A DNA stretch of 64,000 nucleotides, taken from NCBI GenBank assembly GCA_963724495.1, contig CAVRUZ010000008.1:124001-188000 (forward strand), read 5' to 3'. The notes beneath the pieces are model-generated. The model searched no databases and was not told the DNA's origin. It saw only the letters and a list, made by a program, of their open reading frames with translations. Origin of the DNA: CAVRUZ01 sp963724495 (GTDB lineage: Bacteria > Actinomycetota > Actinomycetes > Propionibacteriales > DAIQRJ01). The position numbers were made by a program, and so were the translations under genes. Position 1 is the stretch's first letter; the number at the start of each line of letters is the position of its first letter. Below, in pieces: positions 19,836-29,199 of the stretch.

Positions 19836-20625
19836 GCCAGGCCACGACGGCGTCCGGTCCGGGAAGGACCAGGTCGGCGAGCTCGGTGAGCGCGCCCTCC
19901 TCGTCGGAGGCCGATGCCAGCGCGTACCCGACGAGGCCCTGCGTCCGTAGGTCCCGGACGGCCTCGAAGGCCGGGATGTCGCCCAGGTCGTCGCCCGCAT
20001 AGACCACGGCCCGCGCGCTCCGCTCGGCCACGAGCGTCCGCAGCGCAGCACCCTTGTCCATTCCCGGCGGGCGCAGCTCGATCACGAGTCGCCCCGGCTC
20101 GGCATGAAGGCCGAGCTCCTCCGCGAGCGGGAGCAGCACCGACCGCATCGTCGCGAAGGCTCCCGCCGGATCCGCGGCCCGGCGGGCGTGGACGGCAACG
20201 GAGCGGCCCTTGTCCTCCAACGCGCAGCCGGCCAGCGCTCCACCTTCGGCGAGCAGCCCGCTGACCCTGACCCGAGCTTCGTCGACACCAGCCGGCACGG
20301 GATCGGACGAGACCGAACGCGTCGATGCGTCGTAACGCTCGACGCCGTAGTGACCCAGGACGAGCAGGGCGCCGGGCTCGAAGCTCCGCTCGTCGGCGAG
20401 CCGGGAGATGCCCGAACGCTCCGCGGCGAAGGCCGCTGGGCGGCCGGTGAGGATCGCAAGCGAGCCGATCACCCCCGCCAGTCGACCCAGGACGTCGGTC
20501 GCTCCGTCGGCCGGACGGGCGTCGTCCGGGTCGGGGACGATCGGCGCGAGCACACCGTCGAAGTCCAGCGCGACCACCGCAGCTTTCGGGTCGCGCACGA
20601 GCGGCGTCAGGTCGAGCAGGGTCAG
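19804..20625 (-). CDS. otsB: Trehalose-6-phosphate phosphatase
   Basis: A HAD-superfamily phosphatase of about 273 residues with the nucleophile motif ALDFDGVLAP near the N-terminus, GMDKGAAL with the conserved Lys, and YAGDDLGDIPAFEAV as the final acidic motif. It releases trehalose from trehalose 6-phosphate made by OtsA, encoded about 4 kb away. The start is unusual: a CTG at 20625 overlaps the stop of the DUF3263 gene by four bases, where an ATG would be expected. GTG 20598 is the alternative. Confidence 0.87.
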   Translation of the reverse strand: MTLLDLTPLVRDPKAAVVALDFDGVLAPIVPDPDDARPADGATDVLGRLAGVIGSLAILTGRPAAFAAERSGISRLADERSFEPGALLVLGHYGVERYDASTRSVSSDPVPAGVDEARVRVSGLLAEGGALAGCALEDKGRSVAVHARRAADPAGAFATMRSVLLPLAEELGLHAEPGRLVIELRPPGMDKGAALRTLVAERSARAVVYAGDDLGDIPAFEAVRDLRTQGLVGYALASASDEEGALTELADLVLPGPDAVVAWLSELADALGR

Positions 20626-20918
20626 ACCTCGAGACCCAACCGGCGGGCAGCGCGGGTCCGCTGCCGGGTCGAGCGCAGCCGCCGCAGCCGCTTGACCAGC
20701 AACGGGTCGAAGGCCAGGGCGTCGGAGGTGTCGATGAGCGCGTTGAGCAGTTGGTAGTAGCGCGTGGCGCTCATGTCGAACTGCTCGCGGATGGCCTGCT
20801 CCTTGGCACCGGCGTACTTCCACCACTGGCGCTCGAAGCGGAGCAGCTCGCGGTCGCGTTGGGTGAGGGTCGCGTCGTCGGCGGTCAGCGCCTCGGCGTC
20901 GTCGCGTGCCTGGGTCAT
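20622..20918 (-). CDS. DUF3263 domain protein
   Basis: The 98-residue protein has the DUF3263 pattern: LTQRDRELLRFERQWWKYAGAKEQAIREQF, then MSATRYYQLLNALIDTSDAL and a basic tail. The family is actinobacterial, helical and resembles a small helix-turn-helix; its function is unknown. It overlaps otsB by four bases and is probably co-expressed with it. Confidence 0.88.
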   Translation of the reverse strand: MTQARDDAEALTADDATLTQRDRELLRFERQWWKYAGAKEQAIREQFDMSATRYYQLLNALIDTSDALAFDPLLVKRLRRLRSTRQRTRAARRLGLEV

Positions 20919-21056
20919 GCCTCGACAGCCTCCTCCGACCGGTGTCCGGTCACCTATGTCGTTGGATGAGATCGTAGGCGGATACCGAGCTTCGAACCAC
21001 AACCGTGTGATTCGCCACGAGCCGAATGCCGCAGAGCCCACGGATGGGAGAGGCGC

Positions 21057-23090
21057 TCAGATCCGCCCGGCCACGCGCAGAAGGTACTGCTTGCGGTCGA
21101 GCGGATTCCGGTCGGTCCGGTCCCGGGTCGGCGGGATTCCCTGGACTCGCCGGTAGTGGTCGAAGCTCGACAGCAGCTCGCCCTCCCCTCTCGTCAGGCC
21201 GGGCAACTGCTGCTCCAGGTCGTGCACGCGGGCGGCCGGGATGTCGCCGTCCAGGACGAACGACGCCCCTCGCAGCTCCGGGGTTCCAGGAATCGCGCCG
21301 AGCCGGGTGAGCGCGGACACCACCGCCCCGAACAGGTCCGCAGGGAACTCGAGCTCGAAGCGGTGCATCGGCTCGTACACACCCGTGCCGGCCTGCGTGA
21401 GTGCCGCCATCAGCACGAGCGGGGTCAGGTTGCGGAAGTCGCCGGCTGTGCTGGACATGCTCGCGTCGAACGTCCCGTGCGAGTGGCTCTGCCGTGGGTA
21501 GTAGCCCGACTTCGTCAGCGTGACCGTGCAGTCGGTGACCTGCCAGCCGCTCAGGCCCTCGCGCAGGGTCGTGGCCAGGGTCTCCTTGATGGCGGTGAGG
21601 AAGGCGAGCGGCAGCGACCCCAGCTCGATGCCCAGCTCGAACGCGACGCCGGAGCCGATCGGTGCGGGCTCGATCCGCAGGCCGACGCCGGCAAGGAACG
21701 GGTTGGGCTCCTTGCCGATCTGCTCGTAGGCCTCGCCGATTCCTTCCGGTCGTTCGATGCAGATCGTGGTCGTCTCACGGAAGGTGACGTCGAGGCCGAA
21801 GTCGGCGGCGATCGTGGCCTCGATGACCTCCTTCTGCACCTCCCCGTACAGCGACACGTAGATCTCCTGCCGGATGTCGTCCTGGCGCAGGTTGATCAGC
21901 GGGTCCTGCTCGGCCAGCTGGGCCAGGGCGACGTGCAGGCCCGGGCGGTCGGCCGGACAGGCGGGGTCGACGACGGTCTCGAGCGTCGGCGGCGCGAAAT
22001 AGTGCTCGCCAGGGCCAGAGGCCGGCGGCTCGCCGATCGCGTCCCCGATCTTGACGCCGCCGAGTCCCCACAGTCGGCCGATGTGCCCGGCGGAGACGCC
22101 GGAGCTCACGACGCTCGACCCGTGCGCGAACGTGGCGACGCCAGTCACCCGGGCGAGCACGCCGTCGCCGTTCTCGGTCTCCTCGTCGCTGTCCGCTGCC
22201 GCACCGGGCCGCACGATCCGGACCCGGTCGCGGTTGCGGATCGTGCCGCTGAACATGCGGACGTAGGCGATCTTCTCGCCGGCCGGACCGCGTTCGACCT
22301 TGAACACCGATGCCCGGACGGGACCGTCGGCGTCGCCGCTGCCGGCCGGCAGCAGTTCCCGGATGCCGTCCATCAGCGCCTCGACGCCCGCACCGGTGAT
22401 GGCCGACCCGAAGAACACCGGGTGCACCTGCGCCCTGGCCGTCTGCTCGGCCAGCACCCGCCGGATTCGCGAGTAGGAGACGTCGCGCTCGTCCGCCACA
22501 TAGGCGGCCAGGAAGGCCTCGTCGTGCTCGGACAGCACGTCGACCAGCCGGTCGACGTGGTCCTGGTCCTGTGCGCCGAACGGGGTCGGGGCCGCAGCGC
22601 GCGTGCCGATGTCACGCACGCCGGTCATCGCCACGATCGACGGCGTGAGCTTGTCGGCTATGGACGCCAGCAGCCCTTCCTCGCGGGCGCCGCTCCGGTC
22701 GATCTTGTTCACGAACACCAGGACCGGGATCCCCAGCCGCTGGAGCGTGCGCATCAGCACGCGCGTCTGCGCCTGCACCCCTTCCACGGCCGAGATCACC
22801 AGCACGGCGCCGTCGAGCACGCTGAGGACGCGCTCCACCTCGGCGATGAAGTCGGGGTGGCCGGGCGTGTCGATCAGGTTGACGGTGACGTCGTCGAGCG
22901 CGAAGGAGACGACGGCGGACTTGATCGTGATCCCGCGTTGCCGCTCCAGTGCCAACGAGTCGGTCTGGGTACTGCCGTCGTCGACGCTGCCGATCTCGCC
23001 GATGACACCGGCGGAGTACAGGATCCGCTCGGTCAGGCTGGTCTTACCGGCGTCGATGTGCGCCAGGATGCCCAGATTGAGTGTGCTCAC
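21057..23090 (-). CDS. Tet(M)/OtrA-like ribosome-protection GTPase (EF-G family)
   Basis: A 677-residue translational GTPase with G1 AHIDAGKTS, G2 RGITI, G3 DTPGHPDF and G4 NKID, and C-terminal EF-G-like domains including the FRETTTICIERP and SGYYPRQSHSHG segments typical of the tetracycline-protection branch. Such proteins displace tetracycline from the ribosome, or rescue ribosomes more generally. Chromosomal actinobacterial members are often intrinsic. The GTG start overlaps the TGA of a short upstream ORF, and a better-initiated upstream ORF reads across it, suggesting translational control. Confidence 0.87.
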   Translation of the reverse strand: MSTLNLGILAHIDAGKTSLTERILYSAGVIGEIGSVDDGSTQTDSLALERQRGITIKSAVVSFALDDVTVNLIDTPGHPDFIAEVERVLSVLDGAVLVISAVEGVQAQTRVLMRTLQRLGIPVLVFVNKIDRSGAREEGLLASIADKLTPSIVAMTGVRDIGTRAAAPTPFGAQDQDHVDRLVDVLSEHDEAFLAAYVADERDVSYSRIRRVLAEQTARAQVHPVFFGSAITGAGVEALMDGIRELLPAGSGDADGPVRASVFKVERGPAGEKIAYVRMFSGTIRNRDRVRIVRPGAAADSDEETENGDGVLARVTGVATFAHGSSVVSSGVSAGHIGRLWGLGGVKIGDAIGEPPASGPGEHYFAPPTLETVVDPACPADRPGLHVALAQLAEQDPLINLRQDDIRQEIYVSLYGEVQKEVIEATIAADFGLDVTFRETTTICIERPEGIGEAYEQIGKEPNPFLAGVGLRIEPAPIGSGVAFELGIELGSLPLAFLTAIKETLATTLREGLSGWQVTDCTVTLTKSGYYPRQSHSHGTFDASMSSTAGDFRNLTPLVLMAALTQAGTGVYEPMHRFELEFPADLFGAVVSALTRLGAIPGTPELRGASFVLDGDIPAARVHDLEQQLPGLTRGEGELLSSFDHYRRVQGIPPTRDRTDRNPLDRKQYLLRVAGRI

Positions 23091-23172
23091 GTTGCGTCGT
23101 TTCCCTCACAGCGTCGTGTCCTCGTGGATGGCGGCATGAACCGCTCTGGCCGGACAGCGACGCTGGACGCAT
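23044..23172 (-). CDS. Putative leader ORF overlapping the start of the ribosome-protection gene
   Basis: A 42-codon ORF (starting MRPASLSGQSG) begins at ATG 23172, preceded by a strong AAGGGAGAGGAG ribosome site at 23179-23190, much better than the site of the GTPase gene. It reads out of frame through the GTPase start codon at 23090 and stops 47 bases inside it. A second ORF of 16 codons (23087-23137) ends exactly on that start (GTGA). Upstream ORFs are common in drug-inducible ribosome-protection and methylase genes; whether this one is translated is inferred. Confidence 0.45.
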   Translation of the reverse strand: MRPASLSGQSGSCRHPRGHDAVRETTQREHTQSGHPGAHRRR

Positions 23173-23381
23173 AGCGAACTCCTCTCCCTTCCTGGTGTGG
23201 GTTTCCCGGGAGAACGCAGGTCCCGGTGCCGTCTGAGTGCAGCAGATGTGCCGACTCCAGGCAACCGGTTTGGGCCTCATCCGGACTCGCTGCCCGGTCG
23301 CGGCCGACCGCTGGGCGCCCGCCCTCGACCCCCGATGCGCTGACTAAGGTGGCAGTCCGCCTACCCCCGGGGGACCACTCG

Positions 23382-24503
23382 ATGACCGCACGCACCGACG
23401 GCCTGAGCCGCTCGGACCGCATCCGCTGGGGCATCGTCTCCACCGGGCATATCGCCGGTGTCTTCGCCGACAACGTCGCGGTCATGCCCGACCACTCGGT
23501 GACCGCGGTGTCCTCGCGCGACGCCAGCCGGGTGGCCGGATTCGCCGAGCAGCATGCACCGGGTGCCAAGGCCTACGGCTCGGTGGAGGAGCTGGCCGCC
23601 GACGACGAGGTCGACATGGTCTACGTGGCGACCCCGCACAACCGCCATCACCACGAGGCGGCCGCGGTGCTCGCAGCCGGCAAACACGTCCTCGTCGAGA
23701 AGCCGATGACGGTGAACGCGGCCCAGACAGCCGACCTGATGGCCCGCTCGGCCGCAGCGAACCGGCTGTGCATGGAAGCGATGTGGATGCGGACGAACCC
23801 CCTGCACCAGCAGTTGCTGCAGGAGGTCCGCGACGGCGTCATCGGCACGGTGCACGCGGTGTCGGCCAGGCTCGGGTTCCCCGAGGTCCCCGATCCCGCC
23901 ACCCGGCTGCGCGATCCGGGCCAGGCCGGCGGCGCGCTCCTCGACATGGGCGTCTACCCGGTGACGTTCGCGTACGCGGTCCTCGGTGAACCGACGTCGA
24001 TCGCCGCCACCTCGATCCCCGCGGAAACCGGTGTCGACGGCACCACCGGCATCCTTCTTGGCTACCCCGACGCGGTGGCCACCGTCGCCACGAGCATCGA
24101 GGCCAGCATGCTGTCCACCGGTCTGGTGATGGGCAGCGAGGGCTACATCGAGGCCGAGGCCTACCACGCCTGCCTGCGCTACATCATCCGGCGGAACGGC
24201 GAGGACCCGGTCGAGCGGACGATCACCTGGCCGGGGACCGGCTACACCTACGAGGCGGACGAGGCCGCGGCCGCCGCGCGTTCCGGCCGGATCGAGTCGA
24301 GACTGATCCCGATGAGCGACACCCTGGCGATCATGCGCATCCTCGACGAGTGCCGCCGCCAGATCGGCCTCACCTACGGCGAGCTCGAGGAGTTCGACGC
24401 GCTCGACGGTTCCCGTGCGAACGGCGACCCCACAGTGCACCTTGATCCAGCAGGGCAACTGCAGCCAGCAGTCCCTGCTGTCGGCCGGGGCGTTTCGGCG
24501 TGA
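23382..24503 (+). CDS. Gfo/Idh/MocA-family oxidoreductase
   Basis: A 373-residue NAD(P)-dependent oxidoreductase with an N-terminal Rossmann fold (IRWGIVSTGHIAGVFADNV) and the family signature HVLVEKPMTV near residue 105, followed by the alpha/beta substrate domain. The dihydrodiol-dehydrogenase/sugar-dehydrogenase type is suggested by the EAMWMRTNP segment. The ATG at 23382 was chosen over upstream starts because it begins the conserved region. The stop overlaps the GTG of otsA by four bases. Confidence 0.87.
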   Translation: MTARTDGLSRSDRIRWGIVSTGHIAGVFADNVAVMPDHSVTAVSSRDASRVAGFAEQHAPGAKAYGSVEELAADDEVDMVYVATPHNRHHHEAAAVLAAGKHVLVEKPMTVNAAQTADLMARSAAANRLCMEAMWMRTNPLHQQLLQEVRDGVIGTVHAVSARLGFPEVPDPATRLRDPGQAGGALLDMGVYPVTFAYAVLGEPTSIAATSIPAETGVDGTTGILLGYPDAVATVATSIEASMLSTGLVMGSEGYIEAEAYHACLRYIIRRNGEDPVERTITWPGTGYTYEADEAAAAARSGRIESRLIPMSDTLAIMRILDECRRQIGLTYGELEEFDALDGSRANGDPTVHLDPAGQLQPAVPAVGRGVSA

Positions 24504-25933
24504 ACGAGTTCGTGGTGGTGGCCAACCGGCTCCCGGTCGACAAGATCGAGGACGCCGACGGCAACGTCAGCTGGAAGCGGTCACCGGGCGGGCTGGTCTC
24601 GGCGCTCGAGCCGCTGATGCGCCGACGGTCCGGTGCCTGGATCGGCTGGCCCGGCTCCCCGGCTGCCGAGGGTTCCTCGGTCGAACCGGAGCGGTTCACC
24701 GCAGGCGACATCGCCATGGTGGCCGTCCCGCTCACCGACCAGGAGGTCGAGGACTACTACGAGGGCTACTCCAACGGCACCCTCTGGCCCCTGTACCACG
24801 ACGTCGTCGCACCGCCGGAGTTCCATCGGCACTGGTACGACGCCTATCGCAAGGTCAACCAGCGCTTCGCCGATGCCGCTGCGCAGGAGGCGGCGCACGG
24901 CGCGACCGTGTGGGTGCAGGACTACCAGCTGCAGCTCCTACCGCAGATGCTGCGGGAGCAGCGGCCCGACCTGCGTATCGGGTTCTTCCTGCACATCCCG
25001 TTCCCGCCGACCGAACTCTTCACCCGGCTGCCCAGACGCAAGGAGCTGCTCGAAGGGCTTCTCGGCGCCGACCTCGTCGGCTTCCAGCGGCCGGGTGCGG
25101 CGGCGAACTTCGTGCGGCTCTCACGCGACGTGCTGGGACTCGAGACCAGCCGGCACCACGTGACCACCGCCAACGGCCGGCGCGTGACCGCCAAGCACTA
25201 CCCGATCAGCATCGACTTCATGGAGCTCGACACCCTGGCCCGTCAGCCGGAGACGCTGCACCGGTCGGAGCAGCTCCGGCGCGACCTCGGCAACCCCAAG
25301 CACGTGATCCTCGGTGTCGACCGCCTCGACTACACCAAGGGCATCGACCTGCGGCTGAAGGCCTTCGGCGAGCTCCTGGACGAGGGCCGGGTCAGCGCGG
25401 AGGACACCAGCTACGTGCAGGTGGCCACGCCCAGCCGCGAGCGGGTCGAGCAGTACCGCCTGATGCGCGAACACATCGAGGCGACCGTCGGCCGGATCAA
25501 CGGGACGCACGGCCGGATCGGCCAGCAGCCGATCCACTACCTGCATTCCTCGTTCGACCGCGACGACCTGGTGGCGATGCTGCGGCTGGCCGACGTCGCC
25601 CTCATCACGCCGTTGCGCGATGGCATGAACCTGGTCGCGAAGGAGTACATCGCCTCTCGCGTCCACAGCGACGGCGTGTTGATCCTCAGCGAGTTCGCCG
25701 GCGCGGCTGTCGAGCTGAAGCAGGCCGTGCTCGTGAACCCGTACGACACCGACGCGATGAAGGACTCGATCGTCGAGGCGCTGACGATGTCGCACAAGGA
25801 GCAGGTGGACCGGATGCGACCCATGCGCCGCCGGGTCCGCACGTTCGACGTCGCCGCCTGGGCACAGGCGTTCCTCGACGACCTGGCCGGAGCCGGAGCG
25901 GGATCGGCCAGCAGGCCTGGCCGGTCGCACTGA
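24500..25933 (+). CDS. otsA: Trehalose-6-phosphate synthase (GT20)
   Basis: A 477-residue glycosyltransferase that makes trehalose 6-phosphate from a nucleotide-glucose and glucose 6-phosphate. The family motifs are all present: FVVVANRLPV at the start, PGGLVSAL, WVQDYQLQLLPQ, GVDRLDYTKGID and LITPLRDGMNLVAKEY. It is coupled to a Gfo/Idh gene rather than to otsB, which lies on the opposite strand 4 kb upstream. Confidence 0.96.
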   Translation: MNEFVVVANRLPVDKIEDADGNVSWKRSPGGLVSALEPLMRRRSGAWIGWPGSPAAEGSSVEPERFTAGDIAMVAVPLTDQEVEDYYEGYSNGTLWPLYHDVVAPPEFHRHWYDAYRKVNQRFADAAAQEAAHGATVWVQDYQLQLLPQMLREQRPDLRIGFFLHIPFPPTELFTRLPRRKELLEGLLGADLVGFQRPGAAANFVRLSRDVLGLETSRHHVTTANGRRVTAKHYPISIDFMELDTLARQPETLHRSEQLRRDLGNPKHVILGVDRLDYTKGIDLRLKAFGELLDEGRVSAEDTSYVQVATPSRERVEQYRLMREHIEATVGRINGTHGRIGQQPIHYLHSSFDRDDLVAMLRLADVALITPLRDGMNLVAKEYIASRVHSDGVLILSEFAGAAVELKQAVLVNPYDTDAMKDSIVEALTMSHKEQVDRMRPMRRRVRTFDVAAWAQAFLDDLAGAGAGSASRPGRSH

Positions 25934-25941
25934 CGCGGGCC

Positions 25942-27384
25942 ATGACCGGCTCGGAGCGGGTGCTTGCCCTCGACCTAGGCACCTCCTCGGTGCGGGCGTT
26001 GCTGTGCGACGAATCGGCCGAGCCGATCGGCTCGGCGATCGCCCGGCGCCCGGTCCAGGCCCGGCAGGACAGCACCGGCGCAGCCGAGGTCGACGCCGAC
26101 GCCTATCTCGCCGCGCTGGTCGCCTGCCTCGACGAGCTCCAGGCTGCGGGGGCGCTCACCGGCATCCGGCTGGTCGCGACCTCGAGCCAGTGGCACTCGG
26201 TGCTGGCCCTCGGAGCCGATGGCAGCCCGGCGAGCCCGGTGCTCACCTGGCTCGACACCCGGGCCGGCGTCGGTGATCGCCGGCCGGACGATCCGGATGC
26301 CTACCACCGTCGCACCGGCGCGTTCGTGCACCCCCTGTACTGGTCGGCCAAGGTGCCGTTCCTACGCACGTCGCTCGGGGGCCGCGACCTGCGTTTCGCC
26401 GGGTTGACCGAGTACCTGCGGCAGCGCCTGCTCGGCGACGACGCGATCTCCCTGTCGATGGCGTCGGGGACAGGGATGCTCGACACGGTCAGCGGTCGCT
26501 GGGACCCCGAGGCACTCGCGATCGGTGGGCTCACCGAACGGCAATTGCCGGTTGTCGACGACCGTGCGGGGAGGCTGACGGCCGAGTTCGCCTCGCGCTG
26601 GCCAGGCCTTACCGGCGCGGACTGGATGCCGGCGCTGGGTGACGGCGCCAGCTCCACGCTCGGTGCCGGCGCGTTCGACGGCCCGACGATCGGTGTCACC
26701 GTCGGCACGTCCGCGGCGGCGCGGGTGGTGTCGGAGCTTCCCGTCGCGACTTCCTTCGGTCCACCTGGAGACACCTCGCCGCCCGACCTGCACCCCGGCC
26801 TCTGGCGCTACCGGGTCGACCACCGGCGAATCCTCACCGGTGCTGCGGTGAGCGGCGGGGGCGTCCTGCACGAGTGGCTGCGCTCACTGCTGGGCGAGGT
26901 GCGTGAGCCCTCGCTGCCGCCGGGAGTCGCCAGTGCCGGCGTGGCCGTGACCCCGCTGCACGCGGGCTCGCGTCCGCCGGAGGTCGTCCCCGGCGGCTCG
27001 GGCGTGGTGAGTGGCCTCGGGCTCACCACCAGTCCCGAACAGCTGGTGGCGTCCACGTACGAGGGCGTCGCGCTCGAGCTGCTCCGCAGCGTCGAGCTGC
27101 TCGACACCGCCTTCGGCCACCGGCTGCCGGTCGTGCTCGGCGGCGGTGCGGTGGCGGCCTCCCCGTGGTGGCGGCGGGCCATCGCCGCGGCGTTCGACCG
27201 GCCGGTGCGTTATCAAACCCATGCCGAGGTCGGAGCCCGCGGCGCAGCCGCGCTGGCCATGGGCATCCCCGTGCCACCGCCGGACGAAGAGGTCCCGGTG
27301 GAACCACGCGCGACCGCCGCGATGCGCGAAGCCCGCGTCCGCTTCGACCGGGCCCGCGGCTGGGTTACACCGGTAGTTGAATGA
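25942..27384 (+). CDS. FGGY-family carbohydrate kinase (gluconokinase-like)
   Basis: The 480-residue kinase has the N-terminal phosphate-binding motif VLALDLGTSSVRALL, the substrate segment ATSSQWHSVLAL and a second ATP-site motif VVLGGGAVAASPWWRR near residue 397. The TSSQWHS motif and WLDTRA are like bacterial FGGY gluconokinases, which make 6-phosphogluconate, but xylulose- or other sugar-kinase activity is possible. It starts nine bases after otsA and lies in the same direction. Confidence 0.85.
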   Translation: MTGSERVLALDLGTSSVRALLCDESAEPIGSAIARRPVQARQDSTGAAEVDADAYLAALVACLDELQAAGALTGIRLVATSSQWHSVLALGADGSPASPVLTWLDTRAGVGDRRPDDPDAYHRRTGAFVHPLYWSAKVPFLRTSLGGRDLRFAGLTEYLRQRLLGDDAISLSMASGTGMLDTVSGRWDPEALAIGGLTERQLPVVDDRAGRLTAEFASRWPGLTGADWMPALGDGASSTLGAGAFDGPTIGVTVGTSAAARVVSELPVATSFGPPGDTSPPDLHPGLWRYRVDHRRILTGAAVSGGGVLHEWLRSLLGEVREPSLPPGVASAGVAVTPLHAGSRPPEVVPGGSGVVSGLGLTTSPEQLVASTYEGVALELLRSVELLDTAFGHRLPVVLGGGAVAASPWWRRAIAAAFDRPVRYQTHAEVGARGAAALAMGIPVPPPDEEVPVEPRATAAMREARVRFDRARGWVTPVVE

Positions 27385-27388
27385 AACC

Positions 27389-28207
27389 GTGAGCTGGGAC
27401 CCGCTGCTGTTCGCCGGCGCCGCGCAGCACTACGCGCGCGGCCGTCTTCCTTATGCCGCCGGGATGGCCGAGGCGGTGCGTTCCGAGCTCGACCCAGCCC
27501 CGGGTGCCCGCCTGCTCGACGTCGGCTGCGGTCCCGGGACCGTCGCGATCCAGCTCGCCGGCCTGTTCGGTGAGGTGGTCGGGGTCGATCCCGACGAGGA
27601 CATGGTGCGCGAGGCACGGCGCCTGGTGGAACGGGCGGGGCTCGGCAACGTCTACCTCGTGAACGCGCCGGCCGAGGACCTCCCGCTCGGACTGGGCGTC
27701 TTCGACCTGGTCACGTTCGCCTCGTCGTTCCACTGGATGCGCCGCGAGCAGGTGTCCGCCACCGTGCGCGGCATGCTGACACCCACGGGCCAGGTGCTGC
27801 ACGTCGACACCGATCGCGAGCCGGTGCCGCTACCGCCGGGATCGCCGCCGCCACCACCGCACGACCGGATCCGCGAGCTGGTCACGAGCTACCTCGGCGA
27901 GGGCAAGAGGGCAGGTAGCGCCCGAGACCGGGCCGCGGTCAGCGGCGAGGACACCGTGTGGCGGGGCGCGGGTTTCGACGGCCCGCGGGTCGTCCGCGTC
28001 GAGAGCCGGCAGGTGCTCAACCGCTCGGTGGACGACATCGTCGCCTCGGTGCTGTCGATGTCGTTCTCCGCGCCGCACCTGTTCGGTGACCGGCTGCCCA
28101 CCTTCGTCGAGGACCTGCGCGCACTGTTGACGCGCGAAGCCGGCGACGACGGCTTCGCCGAGCGGGTCCCGGACGCCCTGCTGAAGTTCTGGAAGCTGCC
28201 TGACTGA
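27389..28207 (+). CDS. Class I SAM-dependent methyltransferase
   Basis: A protein of about 272 residues with motif I LLDVGCGPGTVAIQLA near residue 43, the acidic VVGVDPDEDMV motif and FDLVTFASSFHWM, typical of UbiE/type-11 methyltransferases. The substrate is unknown. GTG 27389 is used as start; a TTG at 27377 that overlaps the kinase stop is the alternative. It is convergent with the sugar kinase gene downstream. Confidence 0.85.
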   Translation: MSWDPLLFAGAAQHYARGRLPYAAGMAEAVRSELDPAPGARLLDVGCGPGTVAIQLAGLFGEVVGVDPDEDMVREARRLVERAGLGNVYLVNAPAEDLPLGLGVFDLVTFASSFHWMRREQVSATVRGMLTPTGQVLHVDTDREPVPLPPGSPPPPPHDRIRELVTSYLGEGKRAGSARDRAAVSGEDTVWRGAGFDGPRVVRVESRQVLNRSVDDIVASVLSMSFSAPHLFGDRLPTFVEDLRALLTREAGDDGFAERVPDALLKFWKLPD

Positions 28208-28218
28208 CGCCGAGTGCA

Positions 28219-29199
28219 CTACCGCAGGACGTTGTCGCCGGATCCCACCATCGCCAACTCGGTGCGCCTCGGTGCGCCTTCCCAGTCGCCGTGCACCGAC
28301 ACCGCGAACGCGCCACAGGCGACACCGCGGTCGAGGCGGGCGTTGACGTCGCCGCCGTCCAGCAGCGCCGAGAGGTAGCCGGCGACGAACGCGTCGCCGG
28401 CGCCGACCGGATCGAGACACGTCACCTGTCGTGCCGGCAACCGGCTCACGACTCCGTCCACGAGGCTCAGGGCACCCTGCTCGCCGAGCTTGATCACCAC
28501 CTCGCGCGGGCCCAGCTCGGCCAGGCCCTTGGCGAGGTCGTCTGCGCTCGTCTCCCCAGCCGTCAGACCCAGGACGAGTTCGGCCTCGTCGGCTCCGGCG
28601 AACAACAGGTCGGCGTCGGACCCGAACGAGGCCAGGGCGGGTCGGGCCTGCTCGGCCGACCACAGCGCCGAGCGGAAGTTCACGTCGAAGCTCACCAGCG
28701 CACCGCCCTCACGGCCCGCTCGCATCAGCGCGCGCGCAGCCGACCCGGCCGACTCGGACAGGGCCGGGTTGATGCCGGACGTGTGGACGACGCGGGCCGT
28801 CAGGTCAGCCGGAAGGTGGTCGGCGGACAGCCGCGACCCGGCAAGGCCCCGCCGGTAGTAATCCACCTTGAACCGGTCGAACGTGCGGTGCTCGCGAAGC
28901 ATCAAGCCGGTGGGCACGTCCGGGTCGGTCGTGACTCCCTGGCTGTCGACGCCCTCTGCCAGCAACGTGGTGCGCACCAGCCGCCCGACGGTGTCGTCGC
29001 CCACCCGGCCGATCCAGCCCGACCGGTGCCCGAGCCGGGCGGCACCGATCGCGACGTTGCTCTCAGCTCCGCCGATCGTCAGCCGGCCGAGGGAGCCGAG
29101 TGCGAGCGGCCCGGTGTCGTTGAACGCGACCAGGCCCATGGTCTCGCCCAGCGTGAGTAGGTCGAGGCCATCCGTCCGGCCGGGACCGGCCTCAACCAC
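28219..29199 (-). CDS. PfkB-family sugar kinase, probably 2-keto-3-deoxygluconate kinase
   Basis: The 326-residue kinase has the ribokinase-fold signatures IGGAESNVAIGAARLG near the N-terminus and CLDPVGAGDAFVAGYL with the catalytic Asp near residue 257. Its GTG start overlaps the end of the KDPG aldolase gene by eight bases. That coupling makes phosphorylation of 2-keto-3-deoxygluconate (or the galactonate isomer) by far the best guess, giving KDPG for the aldolase. Confidence 0.85.
   Translation of the reverse strand: MVEAGPGRTDGLDLLTLGETMGLVAFNDTGPLALGSLGRLTIGGAESNVAIGAARLGHRSGWIGRVGDDTVGRLVRTTLLAEGVDSQGVTTDPDVPTGLMLREHRTFDRFKVDYYRRGLAGSRLSADHLPADLTARVVHTSGINPALSESAGSAARALMRAGREGGALVSFDVNFRSALWSAEQARPALASFGSDADLLFAGADEAELVLGLTAGETSADDLAKGLAELGPREVVIKLGEQGALSLVDGVVSRLPARQVTCLDPVGAGDAFVAGYLSALLDGGDVNARLDRGVACGAFAVSVHGDWEGAPRRTELAMVGSGDNVLR

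Noticed and set aside
21156..23174. A 672-codon frame opposite the ribosome-protection GTPase
   Set aside because: It is a shadow of a gene with complete G motifs; no domain is visible in it.
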